A DNA stretch of 64,000 nucleotides from JANXAZ01 sp964504655 (GTDB lineage: Bacteria > Pseudomonadota > Alphaproteobacteria > Geminicoccales > Geminicoccaceae), in assembly GCA_964504655.1 (NCBI GenBank), contig CAZDFD010000001.1, positions 1-64,000 of the forward strand. The letters run 5' to 3'. Below are positions 24,010 to 32,773 of this stretch, piece by piece. A program made the translations under genes and the position numbers. The stretch's first letter is position 1. The number at the start of each line of letters is the position of its first letter. The notes beneath the pieces were generated by a model. The model made no database searches. It was not told where the DNA came from and worked only from the letters and a program-made list of their open reading frames with translations.

Positions 24010-25368
24010 ATGAGGGGTGCCCCCGCGGCGGCAGGTCGGGGCCGAATGCTCGCCGGCCTCGGTCGTGGTCTGATGTTGGCGCTCTGGCTGGCCGAGCTCG
24101 CCTGGCTCGCGACCCGCCACCCCGACCTGCCGCGGCTCGCGGCACCACTGCTCGCCGGCTACGGCCTCGTCGCCTTAGCGAGCGTCCGGCCGGGGGCCCG
24201 CAGACTGGCTCTGCTCCTGCTCGTCCCGGCCATCCTGTTGACCCTCCTCGATCGCCGGCCGGAGCTGCTGCACCAGGGTCTCGGGCAGGCGCTCGTCTAT
24301 CCGGCCTTCCTCGCCACGATCCTGCTCGTGCGGGCCTCGGCCGCGGTCCACCCGGCGGTCGAGCGGGCGCGACTGCGCACCACCGCCCTCGCCAGCGAGG
24401 CCCGCACGGCGGGCTTCCTCGCGGGAGGCCACCTGTTCGGCGCGGTCCTCACGGCCGGCAGCTTCGCGCTGCTCGCACCCCTGCTCGATCCGCGTGCGCC
24501 CATCGAGGAGCGGGCCCGGCTCGGGGCACTGGCTCTGCGCGGCTCCTGCCTCGCGGCGCTCTGGTCGCCGTTCTTCGTCGGCATGGCTCTGGTCACGCGG
24601 CATCTGCCCGAGCTGCCGCTCTGGCAGGTGGCGGCGACGGGCCTCGGCCTCACCGGGCTGGCGCTCGCTGTGACGCTCGCGACCGACGGACGCGGCGCGG
24701 CGGACGGCCTCGGCGCGGCGCTCGGCGCCCTGGCGCCGCTGCTGCCGCCGGTCCTGGGTGCCGCGTCGCTGATCGTGGCGGCCTCGGCCCTCACCGGGCT
24801 CAAGAGCCTCGAGACCGTTCTCCTCCTCACCCCGCCGCTGGTGGGTCTCTGGCTACTCGGTCGACCGCGCGGCACCGCCACGGCCGTGCTCGCTCGGGTC
24901 TGGGCCGATCTGGCGCGCCTTTCCGAGGAGGTCCTGCTCGTGGGCGTCGTCACGGTGCTCGGGCGGGTGCTCGCCGGCGCCTCCTGGACCGCGATGCTGG
25001 CCACTCCCCTGCACGCCGGTCTGGTGCCGAACGGGGTGCTCATGGGCGGTCTCCTGGCGGCGATCGTGCTGCTCGCCGTGGCCGGGCTGCATCCGCTCGC
25101 CACGGTGGCGATCGCCATGGCGCTCCTGACCGACGGACCGCCACCGGTGGCGCCGCTCGCCCTCGCCGGGGTCGGTCTCCTGGGCTGGGCGCTCGGCACC
25201 ATGGTGGGCTCGACCTCCTTGAGCCTGCTCGTCGCACGCACCAGCTTCGATCTGCCGGGCCGCTCGCTGTCGCCCGGACCGAACGGGCGATTCGCCGCCC
25301 TGTTCGGCACCGCTGCGGTGGCGACGCTGACGCTTCTGGATGCACTCCTGGGGCGGCCGCCCCGATGA
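24010..25368 (+). CDS. Polytopic membrane protein of unknown function
   Basis: I do not recognise a named family with confidence. The 452 residues form about 11 or 12 membrane helices. There is a break after LRTTALASEARTAGFLAGGHLFGAV and two comparable halves, each with Ser/Thr/Gly-rich stretches (GSCLAALWSPFFVGMALVT and MVGSTSLSLLVARTSFDLPG). The overall build is like ion-transporter/permease superfamily proteins. Start uncertain: ATG 24010 has GAGGAGG only one base upstream, which is too close, while ATG 24046 lies 12 codons in with weaker Shine-Dalgarno. No partner genes point to a substrate. Confidence 0.75.
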   Translation: MRGAPAAAGRGRMLAGLGRGLMLALWLAELAWLATRHPDLPRLAAPLLAGYGLVALASVRPGARRLALLLLVPAILLTLLDRRPELLHQGLGQALVYPAFLATILLVRASAAVHPAVERARLRTTALASEARTAGFLAGGHLFGAVLTAGSFALLAPLLDPRAPIEERARLGALALRGSCLAALWSPFFVGMALVTRHLPELPLWQVAATGLGLTGLALAVTLATDGRGAADGLGAALGALAPLLPPVLGAASLIVAASALTGLKSLETVLLLTPPLVGLWLLGRPRGTATAVLARVWADLARLSEEVLLVGVVTVLGRVLAGASWTAMLATPLHAGLVPNGVLMGGLLAAIVLLAVAGLHPLATVAIAMALLTDGPPPVAPLALAGVGLLGWALGTMVGSTSLSLLVARTSFDLPGRSLSPGPNGRFAALFGTAAVATLTLLDALLGRPPR

Positions 25369-25393
25369 TCGCCGAGGCAGCGGGCAGGTACGG

Positions 25394-25987
25394 ATGAACG
25401 AGGTGCGGATCGAGCGGCTCGTGGGCGACCGGATCGCCGAGTGGATCGAGGCGCTCGCCCGTCTGCGGATCGTCGTGTTCCGCGAGTGGCCCTATCTGTA
25501 CGACGGCGATGCGGCGTACGAGCGCGTCTATCTGCGGCGCTACGCCCAGGAGCCGCGTGCCGTGCTGGTCGGTGCCTTCGACGGCGGCGAGCTGATCGGC
25601 GCCTCGACGGCGCTGCCGCTGCTGGCCGAGCCGCCCGAGCTGGTTGCACCGGTGGCGGCGGCCGGTCTCGATCCGGAGCGGACCTTCTATCTCGGCGAGT
25701 CGGTCCTCCTTCGGCCCTACCGCGGGCGCGGGCTGGGGGTGCGGTTCTTCTCCGAGCGCGAGGCCCACGCGCGCAGCTTCGGCCGGTACCTCCATGCCTG
25801 CTTCTGCGGCGTGATCCGCGAACCCTCGGACCCCCGGCGGCCGGCCGGACACGTCGATCTCGACGGGTTCTGGGAGCGTCGCGGCTATCGCCGGCTCGAC
25901 GGCGCCGTGGGCGTGATCTCCTGGAAGGAGATCGGCGAGGCGGCCGAGAGCCCGAAGCGGTTGCAGTTCTGGTCGCGCCGCCTCTAG
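25394..25987 (+). CDS. GNAT-family N-acetyltransferase
   Basis: A 197-residue acetyltransferase of the GNAT fold. The acetyl-CoA-binding motif A is YLGESVLLRPYRGRGLGVRFFSERE near residue 100, with the RGRGLG pyrophosphate loop. The C-terminal RRGYRRLDGAVGVISWKEIGE is typical of a subgroup with longer C-termini. Substrate unknown. ATG 25394 has AGGTACGG upstream. It lies 25 bp after the membrane-protein gene, so may be co-transcribed with it. Its stop codon shares the CTAG palindrome with the stop of the convergent MFS gene. Confidence 0.85.
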   Translation: MNEVRIERLVGDRIAEWIEALARLRIVVFREWPYLYDGDAAYERVYLRRYAQEPRAVLVGAFDGGELIGASTALPLLAEPPELVAPVAAAGLDPERTFYLGESVLLRPYRGRGLGVRFFSEREAHARSFGRYLHACFCGVIREPSDPRRPAGHVDLDGFWERRGYRRLDGAVGVISWKEIGEAAESPKRLQFWSRRL

Positions 25988-27150
25988 CCGGCGGCCGGCG
26001 ACGCCGCCCGACGGGCGCGGGCGAAGGAGGCTGCGATCGCCAGGAGCGCGACCGCGGCCGCGGCGAACCCGCCGCGATAACCGATCGGCTCGAGGAGGAA
26101 GCCCAGGAGGGCGGCGCCGACCGCCTGGCCCACGAACAGGCCGAACGCGAACAGTGCGATCGCGGCGCTGCGGTCGAACGGCGCCATCTGCGTCGCGTTG
26201 GTCTGCAGCGTGTTGTGCAGCATGTAGTAGCCGAGGCCACAGAGCGCCGTGGCCGGCGCTGCGAGCCAGGCCGAGGGGGAAAGGGCGAGCAGCGCGAAGG
26301 CGAGGCTGAGCCCGGCGCCGCCGGCGAGCGCGAGCCCGGGCTCGCCCATGAGCCGAAGCAGGTGGCGGACGAGCATCGCGTAGACGAGGCCGCCCACACC
26401 GAAGGCGGCGAGCACCAGCCCGATCGTGGTGTAGGACACGGCGAAGGCGTCGCGGAGGAACGCACCCACATAGGCGAGGGCGCCGAAGCAGAAGAACCCC
26501 TCGAGGGTGACGGTGACGAGCACGGTCCGCGCCCAGGGCAGTCGCAGCACGCGCAGATACTGGAGCAGCGGGCTCGCGGCCGCCTCGACCCGCCGGTCGA
26601 CGAGGGGGCCCGACGCGACCTCCCGCCAGAGCAGAGCCGCCACGAGGGCGAAGCCGGCGGCCAGGAGGACGAACACCGTGCGCCAACTCAACAGCTCGGC
26701 CAGCAGGCCGGCGGTGGCCTGACCGGCGACGACACCGCTGATGTGGCCCATCAGGAAGCGGGCGAGCACCGGCTGGCGACGCTCGTACGGCACGGTGTCG
26801 CCGATGTGCGCCATCGACATCGGGATGATCGCGGCGCAGGTGAGGCCGGACAGGAAGCGTCCCGCGGCCAGCCAGGACAGCGTCGGGGCGGCGGCGGTCA
26901 GGCCCGTAGTGACGGCCGTCAGTGCGGTCATGGTGGCAACGGTTCGGAACGGGCCGATCCGCGCACCGACGGGGCCGTAGACCAGCTGGAAGGCCCCGTA
27001 GGCCAAGGTGAAGGCGGTGATCGCGATCGCCGCCTGGGGGACCGAGGCCGCGAACGACCGCGCGATGTCGGGCAGCAGCGCGTCGCACACGCGGGTCGTT
27101 CCGGCCGCGAAGAAGCCGGCCATCGCCAGGAGCAGGATCGCGCGGTTCAC
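25984..27150 (-). CDS. MFS transporter
   Basis: A 388-residue major facilitator with 12 predicted helices. The family loop motif after helix 2 reads YGPVGARIGPFRTV (related to GxLaDrxGrkxxl), and there is a second MFS-like element in the middle (RHLLRLMGEPGLAL). Helix 1 is LLLAMAGFFAAGTTRVCDALLPDIARSF, as seen in Bcr/CynX-like drug and metabolite exporters. GTG 27150 overlaps the DUF3553 stop (GTGA). Substrate cannot be inferred. Confidence 0.85.
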   Translation of the reverse strand: MNRAILLLAMAGFFAAGTTRVCDALLPDIARSFAASVPQAAIAITAFTLAYGAFQLVYGPVGARIGPFRTVATMTALTAVTTGLTAAAPTLSWLAAGRFLSGLTCAAIIPMSMAHIGDTVPYERRQPVLARFLMGHISGVVAGQATAGLLAELLSWRTVFVLLAAGFALVAALLWREVASGPLVDRRVEAAASPLLQYLRVLRLPWARTVLVTVTLEGFFCFGALAYVGAFLRDAFAVSYTTIGLVLAAFGVGGLVYAMLVRHLLRLMGEPGLALAGGAGLSLAFALLALSPSAWLAAPATALCGLGYYMLHNTLQTNATQMAPFDRSAAIALFAFGLFVGQAVGAALLGFLLEPIGYRGGFAAAAVALLAIAASFARARRAASPAAG

Positions 27151-27359
27151 GGGTCGCGATCGCGCTCCGCGCGAACCAGCACGAGCTGGAGGTTGCGCAC
27201 GTCGATCACGACCTTGCCGCGGTTCTCGAAATTGACGGTCACGCGGCCGCCGACCGAGGACTGCACTTGGCCTAGGCCCCAGTCCGGGCAATCGGGATGG
27301 CGCACCAGGGCACCGGGCACGAGGCTGAGCTCCGGAGGCGCGGTCGGCCGGTTCGCCAT
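27147..27359 (-). CDS. DUF3553 domain-containing small protein
   Basis: A 70-residue protein matching the DUF3553 pattern: PGALVRHPDCPDWGLGQVQSS followed by VTVNFENRGKVVIDVRNLQL. The fold resembles the small beta-barrel at the C-terminus of UvrD/PcrA helicases and CarD-like RNA polymerase-binding Tudor domains; stand-alone copies are common in alphaproteobacteria. Function unknown. Translationally coupled to the MFS gene. It diverges from the formate dehydrogenase operon over 127 bp. Confidence 0.85.
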   Translation of the reverse strand: MANRPTAPPELSLVPGALVRHPDCPDWGLGQVQSSVGGRVTVNFENRGKVVIDVRNLQLVLVRAERDRDP

Positions 27360-27486
27360 CCAGCGAGCCTAGATCGGTCGACCGCCGCCGACAACGCGAC
27401 GGGCCCGAGCTTGGCCGCGCGCCACCTCGGCTTGCCCCGAGGCGACCCGACCTCCATCATCCCCTCTCGGTCTGGCGGGAGGTCGG

Positions 27487-29223
27487 ATGGCGATCGTCAC
27501 GCTCGTGCCACCTGGCGGTCACGACCGCCGCGGTCGCGGTCGTCCGCATCCCAAGGGTCGCCAGGTCGACCCGCACGCGCTCGAGGAGGTCCGCTCCGCG
27601 CTCGGCCGACGGCCGCCACACCCGGACCTGCTGATCGAGCATCTCCATGCCCTGCAGGACCGCTTCGGCCACCTCTCGGCCGCGCACCTCGCGGCGCTCG
27701 CCGCCGAGCTTCGCCTGGCTCAGGCCGAGGTGTACGAGGTCGCCACCTTCTACGCGCATTTCGACGTACGGGGCGACGGCGAGCCCGCGCCCCCACCCCT
27801 GACCCTCCGGGTCTGCGACGGTGTCGCCTGCCTGCTGCACGGCGCGGAGCGGCTGCGGGCCGAGCTCGAAGCCGGGCTCGATCCCGAGCGGGTGCGGGCC
27901 GTGCGCGCCCCCTGCATGGGTGCCTGCGATCGGGCGCCCGTGGGGATGCTGGGCGGGCGGCTCCTGGCCCCGGTCTCGCTCGAGCGGGCCCGCGCCGCGG
28001 TGGCGGATCGGGCGGTGGCGCCGCTGGTACCGCCGGCGCCGGATCTGCGGGCCTATCTGGCGGACGGCGGTTACCGGCTTTGGCGGGAGCTCCGCGCGGC
28101 GGGCGAGCCCGAGGCGGCGCACGAGCGGATCATCGCCGAGCTCGACCGCGCCGGGCTTCGCGGCCTGGGCGGCGCCGGATTCCCGACCGCCCGCAAATGG
28201 CGGATCGTGCGCTCGTATCCGGGCCCCCGCGAGCTCTGCGTCAATGCCGACGAGGGCGAGCCCGGCACCTTCAAGGACGGTTGGCACCTGTCCCGCCACC
28301 CGCACCGGTTCCTCGAGGGGATGCTGATCGCCGGCGAGGTGGTCGGTGCCGAGCGGATGTGGATCTACCTGCGCGACGAGTACCCGGACATCCGGCTCCT
28401 GCTCGAGCGCGCGATCGGCGAGCTCGAGGCGGAGGGTGTGGCCGAGCCCGGCCGGATCGTCCTGCGCCGCGGCGCCGGCGCCTATGTCTGCGGCGAGGAA
28501 TCGGCGCTGATCGAGAGCCTCGAGGGCAAGCGCGGGCTGCCACGCCACCGCCCACCCTACGTGGCCGAGCGCGGCCTGTTCGGTCGACCGACGCTGGTCA
28601 ACAACGTGGAGACGCTGAGCTGGGTTCCGGTGATCCTCGAGAAGGGAGCCGACTGGTTCGCCGCCCAGGGCCGCCGCGGCGCCAGGGGGCTGCGCTCCTT
28701 CTCGGTCTCGGGTCGCGTGTGCGAGCCCGGGGTGAAGATCGCCCCGGCCGGCATCACGCTGCGCGAGCTCGTGGACGAGTTCTGCGGCGGCATGGCCCCC
28801 GGCCATGTGCTGCGCGCCTATCTCCCAGGTGGCGCCTCGGGCGGCATCCTGTCCGCGCGGCTGGCCGATCTGCCGCTCGATTTCGGCACCCTCGAGCCGC
28901 ACGGCTGCTTCATCGGCAGCCACGCCGTGATCGTCCTTTCGCAGGCCGACGATCTGCGCGCGGTGGCACGCAATCTCATGGCCTTCTTCGCCGACGAATC
29001 CTGCGGCCAGTGCACGCCCTGCCGGGTCGGCACCGAGAAGGCCCTGGCCCTGCTCGAGCGGGAGCGCTGGGACGGCGCGCTACTCGGCGAGCTGTCCCGT
29101 GCGATGCGCGAGGCCTCGATCTGCGGCCTCGGCCAAGCGGCTCCCAACCCGATCGACAGCCTGTTCCGCCACTTCCCCGAGCTCTTCGCCGCGGACGAGC
29201 TGCCGCGGCCCGCGGAGGCCTGA
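27487..29223 (+). CDS. NAD-dependent formate dehydrogenase beta subunit (fused NuoE-NuoF type)
   Basis: A 578-residue diaphorase subunit that passes electrons from formate oxidation to NAD+. The N-terminal NuoE/FdsG-like thioredoxin fold carries a [2Fe-2S] site: VCDGVAC near residue 110 and CMGAC near 142. The NuoF/FdsB-like part follows, with FMN/NAD loop GLGGAGFPTARKW near 226 and CVNADEGEPGTFKDGW. The [4Fe-4S] ligands are CGQCTPCRVG near 505 and ICGLG near 545. The same fusion is known in the two-subunit tungsten formate dehydrogenase FDH1 of Methylorubrum extorquens. The alpha gene starts four bases after the stop. No separate gamma (fdsG) gene exists here, consistent with the fusion. Confidence 0.93.
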   Translation: MAIVTLVPPGGHDRRGRGRPHPKGRQVDPHALEEVRSALGRRPPHPDLLIEHLHALQDRFGHLSAAHLAALAAELRLAQAEVYEVATFYAHFDVRGDGEPAPPPLTLRVCDGVACLLHGAERLRAELEAGLDPERVRAVRAPCMGACDRAPVGMLGGRLLAPVSLERARAAVADRAVAPLVPPAPDLRAYLADGGYRLWRELRAAGEPEAAHERIIAELDRAGLRGLGGAGFPTARKWRIVRSYPGPRELCVNADEGEPGTFKDGWHLSRHPHRFLEGMLIAGEVVGAERMWIYLRDEYPDIRLLLERAIGELEAEGVAEPGRIVLRRGAGAYVCGEESALIESLEGKRGLPRHRPPYVAERGLFGRPTLVNNVETLSWVPVILEKGADWFAAQGRRGARGLRSFSVSGRVCEPGVKIAPAGITLRELVDEFCGGMAPGHVLRAYLPGGASGGILSARLADLPLDFGTLEPHGCFIGSHAVIVLSQADDLRAVARNLMAFFADESCGQCTPCRVGTEKALALLERERWDGALLGELSRAMREASICGLGQAAPNPIDSLFRHFPELFAADELPRPAEA

Positions 29224-29227
29224 GCCC

Positions 29228-31999
29228 GTGAGCGAGCCGATCCTCTTCACCCTGGACGACCGCCGGGTCGAGGCCCGACCGGGCGAGACCATCTGGCAGG
29301 TGGCGGAACGGAACGGGATCGCCATCCCGCATCTGTGCTGGCTGCCCGAACCCGGCTACCGGGCCGACGGCAATTGCCGCGCCTGCATGGTCGAGATCGA
29401 GGGCGAGCGCACGCTCGCCGCATCCTGCATCCGCACGCCCGCGCCGGGCATGGTCGTGCGCACCGGATCGGAGCGAGCGACCAACGCGCGGCGGATGGTC
29501 ATCGAGCTCCTGCTGGCGGACCAGCCGCCGCGCGCCGACGCCCACGATCCGGGCAGCCGCCTCTGGTCCTGGGCCGAGCAGATGGGCGTGTCGGAGAGCC
29601 GCTTTCCGGCGCGACCCGAGAAGCCGGCCGCCGACTGGTCGCATCCGGCGATGGCGGTGCAGCTCGACGCCTGCATCCAGTGCACCCTCTGCGTGCGCGC
29701 CTGCCGCGAGGTCCAGGTCAACGACGTGATCGGCCTGGCTTGGCGCGGGGCGCACGCCAGGATCGTCTTCGACCAGGACGATCCGATGGGTCACTCGACC
29801 TGCGTCGCGTGCGGCGAGTGCGTGCAGGCCTGCCCCACGGGTGCCCTGATGCCGGCGCGGCTCGTCGACCGGGCGACCGGTCGCGGTGCCTACGGCGCCG
29901 ACCGGTCGGTCGACAGCGTCTGCCCTTATTGCGGCGTCGGCTGCCGGTTGACCTTCCACGTCCGCGACGATCGGATCGCCTACGTGACGGGTGCCGACGG
30001 ACCGGCCAACGAGAACCGGCTCTGCGTGAAGGGCCGCTTCGGCTTCGATTACCTGGAAAGCCCGGAGCGGCTGACGAGGCCACTGATCCGCCGGCCGGAT
30101 GCGCCCAAGACGGTCGACCCGCCGATCGACCCGGCGAGCCCCTGGACGCATTTCCGCGAGGCCAGCTGGGAGGAGGCGCTCGAGGTCGCGGCGGCCGGAT
30201 TGCGGCGCGTCAAGGAGCGCTTCGGGGCAGGCGCGCTCGCCGGCTTCGGCTCGGCCAAGGGCTCGAACGAGGAGGCCTACCTCTTCCAGAAGCTCGTGCG
30301 CACCGCCTTCGGCACCAACAATGTCGACCACTGCACGCGGCTCTGTCATGCCTCCTCGGTGGCGGCGCTCATGGAGGGGATCGGCACGGGTGCCGTGACC
30401 GCTCCCTTCACCGAGGCGCGCAACGCCGATCTCGTGGTCGTCATCGGCGCCAATCCGACCGAGAACCACCCGGTGGCCGCGACCTACATCAAGCAGGCGG
30501 TGGCCAGAGGCGCCAAGCTCGTGGTCATGGACCCGCGCGGCCAGGCGCTGCGCCGGCACGCCACCTGGATGCTGCAGTTCACCCCGGGCAGCGACGTGGC
30601 GCTCCTGAACGGCCTGCTCAACGTGATCGTCAGCGAGGAGCTCTTCGACCGCCAGTACGTCGCGGCGCATGTCGACGGGTTCGAGGAGCTCGCGGCCCAC
30701 ATCCGCGCCTTCCCGCCCGAGGCCATGGCCGAGCTCTGCGGCGTACCGGCCGCGACGCTGCGCGAGGTCGCCCGCGCCTATGCCGGCGCGCGGGCGGCGA
30801 TCGTCTTCTGGGGGATGGGTGTGGCGCAGCACACCCGCGGTACCGACAATTGCCGGGCCCTGATCGCGCTCGCCCTGCTCTGTGGCCAGGTCGGCCGGCC
30901 GGGCACGGGGCTCCATCCCCTGCGCGGGCAGAACAATGTCCAGGGCGCCTCGGACGCGGGGCTCATCCCGATGATGTTCCCCGATTACCACAAGGTCGGG
31001 GATGCCGCCTGGCGGGCCGAGCTCGAAGCCGTCTGGGGACATCGGCTCGATCCGGCCCCCGGGCTCACGGTGGTCGAGATCCTGCAGGCCGCTTCCTCGG
31101 GGGCCATCCGAGGCATGTACGTGATGGGCGAGAACCCGGCGATGAGCGATCCGGACAGCCATCACGCGCGGATCGGGCTCGCCCGCCTCGAGCATCTCGT
31201 GGTCCAGGACATCTTCCTGACCGAGACCGCGATGTACGCGGACGTCGTCCTGCCGGCCTCGGCCTGGCCCGAGAAATGGGGCACCGTCACCAACACCAAC
31301 CGCCAGGTGCAGATCGGCCGGCCGGCCCTCGTGCCACCCGGCGAGGCGCGACAGGACTGGTGGATCCTCCAGGAGATGGCACGCCGGCTCGGGCTCGACT
31401 GGGCCTATGGCGGACCGGCCGACGTGTTCGCCGAGATGAAGCGGGTGATGCGCTCGCTGGACAACATCACCTGGGAGCGGCTGCTGCGCGAAGGTACGGT
31501 CGGCTATCCTTGCCCCGCCCCCGACCATCCGGGCCGGGGGGTGATCTTCGGCGAGGGCTTTCCGACCGCCGACGGGCGCGCCCGGCTGGTCCCGGTCTCG
31601 CCCGTGCCACCCTCCGAGCAGCCCGACGAGGAGTTCCCCTTCGTGCTCGTCACCGGCCGCACGCTCGAGCACTGGCACACCGGGGCGATGACCCGCCGCG
31701 CACCCGTCCTGGATGCGCTCGAGCCCGAACCGTTCTGTGCCATGGCCCGCGCCGACATGGAGCGCCTGAAGCTCGCCCCGGGCGACCGGCTGCGTCTTTC
31801 GACCCGGCGCGGGGCGATCGAGCTCATGGCCCGCGAGGATCCGGCGATCGCCCCGGGCACCGTGTTCGTGCCGTTCTGCTACGTCGAGGCGGCGGCCAAT
31901 CTGTTGACCCGACCGGAGCTGGACCCGTTCGGCAAGATTCCCGAGTTCAAGTACTCGGCCGCCCGCATCGTGCCGGCAGGGTCAACCGCTCTCACCTGA
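29228..31999 (+). CDS. Formate dehydrogenase alpha subunit (Mo/W-bis-MGD, Cys type)
   Basis: Catalytic subunit of cytoplasmic NAD-dependent formate dehydrogenase, 923 residues from GTG 29228. It has an N-terminal [2Fe-2S] ferredoxin domain (HLCWLPEPGYRADGNCRAC), then a ferredoxin domain with CIQCTLCVRACR near 150 and CVACGECVQACP near 195. The [4Fe-4S] motif CPYCGVGC near 235 opens the molybdopterin domain. The metal ligand is cysteine in HCTRLCHASS near residue 370, not selenocysteine. The C-terminal MGD-binding domain includes VTGRTLEHWHTG and the FCYVEAAANLLT segment. Maturation factors (FdhD/FdsC) and FdsD are not in the window. The 3' end overlaps the convergent flhG gene by 18 bp. Confidence 0.95.
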   Translation: MSEPILFTLDDRRVEARPGETIWQVAERNGIAIPHLCWLPEPGYRADGNCRACMVEIEGERTLAASCIRTPAPGMVVRTGSERATNARRMVIELLLADQPPRADAHDPGSRLWSWAEQMGVSESRFPARPEKPAADWSHPAMAVQLDACIQCTLCVRACREVQVNDVIGLAWRGAHARIVFDQDDPMGHSTCVACGECVQACPTGALMPARLVDRATGRGAYGADRSVDSVCPYCGVGCRLTFHVRDDRIAYVTGADGPANENRLCVKGRFGFDYLESPERLTRPLIRRPDAPKTVDPPIDPASPWTHFREASWEEALEVAAAGLRRVKERFGAGALAGFGSAKGSNEEAYLFQKLVRTAFGTNNVDHCTRLCHASSVAALMEGIGTGAVTAPFTEARNADLVVVIGANPTENHPVAATYIKQAVARGAKLVVMDPRGQALRRHATWMLQFTPGSDVALLNGLLNVIVSEELFDRQYVAAHVDGFEELAAHIRAFPPEAMAELCGVPAATLREVARAYAGARAAIVFWGMGVAQHTRGTDNCRALIALALLCGQVGRPGTGLHPLRGQNNVQGASDAGLIPMMFPDYHKVGDAAWRAELEAVWGHRLDPAPGLTVVEILQAASSGAIRGMYVMGENPAMSDPDSHHARIGLARLEHLVVQDIFLTETAMYADVVLPASAWPEKWGTVTNTNRQVQIGRPALVPPGEARQDWWILQEMARRLGLDWAYGGPADVFAEMKRVMRSLDNITWERLLREGTVGYPCPAPDHPGRGVIFGEGFPTADGRARLVPVSPVPPSEQPDEEFPFVLVTGRTLEHWHTGAMTRRAPVLDALEPEPFCAMARADMERLKLAPGDRLRLSTRRGAIELMAREDPAIAPGTVFVPFCYVEAAANLLTRPELDPFGKIPEFKYSAARIVPAGSTALT

Positions 32000-32773
32000 G
32001 GCGGCTCGATGCGGGCACGGCGACGCGCGGCCGGGGACCGCGTCCTCGAGCAGGCTGCGGGCGATTCGCACGATGTCCAGCGCGGCCGGCGCTCCGGGAT
32101 GACGGTCGAGCAGCGGCTGCTGCCGGGCGATCGTCTCGACGACCCGGGGGTCGCGGCGGACCACGCCCAGGAGCGGTGGATCGACCGCAAGGAAGCGCCG
32201 GCACGCGGTGGCCAGGACGCGCCAGGTCTCGATCCCCTGGGTCGCGTCGTCGGCCATGTTGGCAAGGACCGCCAGGCCCGGATGACGGCCGAGACCGACC
32301 TTGACGAGCGCGTAGGCGTCGGTGAGGGCCGTGGGCTCAGGGCTCACCACGAGCAGGGCGCGGCGGGCGATGCCCGCGAGCGCGAGCGTCCGACGGCCGA
32401 TCCCTGCGGGAAGATCGAGGACCGCTGTGTCGTAGCCGCTGGCGAGCGCCGCGAACTCGGCCACGAGCCGGTCCAGAGCCGGCCCGTCGAGGGCCGCCAG
32501 CCACTGCCAGCCCGAAGGACCGAGCAGGAGGTCGAGGCCGGTGCCGGCGTCGTGCACGACCGCCTCGGCGAGCGGCCGCCCCTTGGCCAGGGCTCGACCC
32601 AGATGCCGCGTGTCGGTGAGCCCGAGCTGAACGTCGAGGTTGGCGAGCCCGAGATCGGCGTCGATCAGAAGGACGCGGCGGCCGGCGCGCCGCAACGCGT
32701 GGGCGAGGCTCGCGGCCAGGAAGGTCTTGCCGACGCCGCCCTTGCCGGAGGCGATCGCCACGATGCCGTTCAC
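31982..32773 (-). CDS. flhG: FlhG/MinD-like ATPase
   Basis: A 263-residue deviant-Walker P-loop ATPase. The Walker A is ASGKGGVGKTFLAASLAHAL at the N-terminus. DADLGLANLDVQLGL and DTAVLDLPAGIG give the Walker B region, and SPEPTALTDAYALVK is the typical FlhG/YlxH segment. FlhG works with FlhF to set flagellar number and position. GTG 32773 is chosen because it overlaps the flhF stop (GTGA). The far longer open frame reaching to 34.8 kb is an antisense-like artefact across flhA. The C-terminus lacks a clear MinD-type amphipathic helix. Confidence 0.9.
   Translation of the reverse strand: MNGIVAIASGKGGVGKTFLAASLAHALRRAGRRVLLIDADLGLANLDVQLGLTDTRHLGRALAKGRPLAEAVVHDAGTGLDLLLGPSGWQWLAALDGPALDRLVAEFAALASGYDTAVLDLPAGIGRRTLALAGIARRALLVVSPEPTALTDAYALVKVGLGRHPGLAVLANMADDATQGIETWRVLATACRRFLAVDPPLLGVVRRDPRVVETIARQQPLLDRHPGAPAALDIVRIARSLLEDAVPGRASPCPHRAASGESG

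Noticed and set aside
29228..31999. Selenocysteine formate dehydrogenase
   Set aside because: The metal-ligand position is a cysteine codon in HCTRLCHASS and no in-frame TGA is present.
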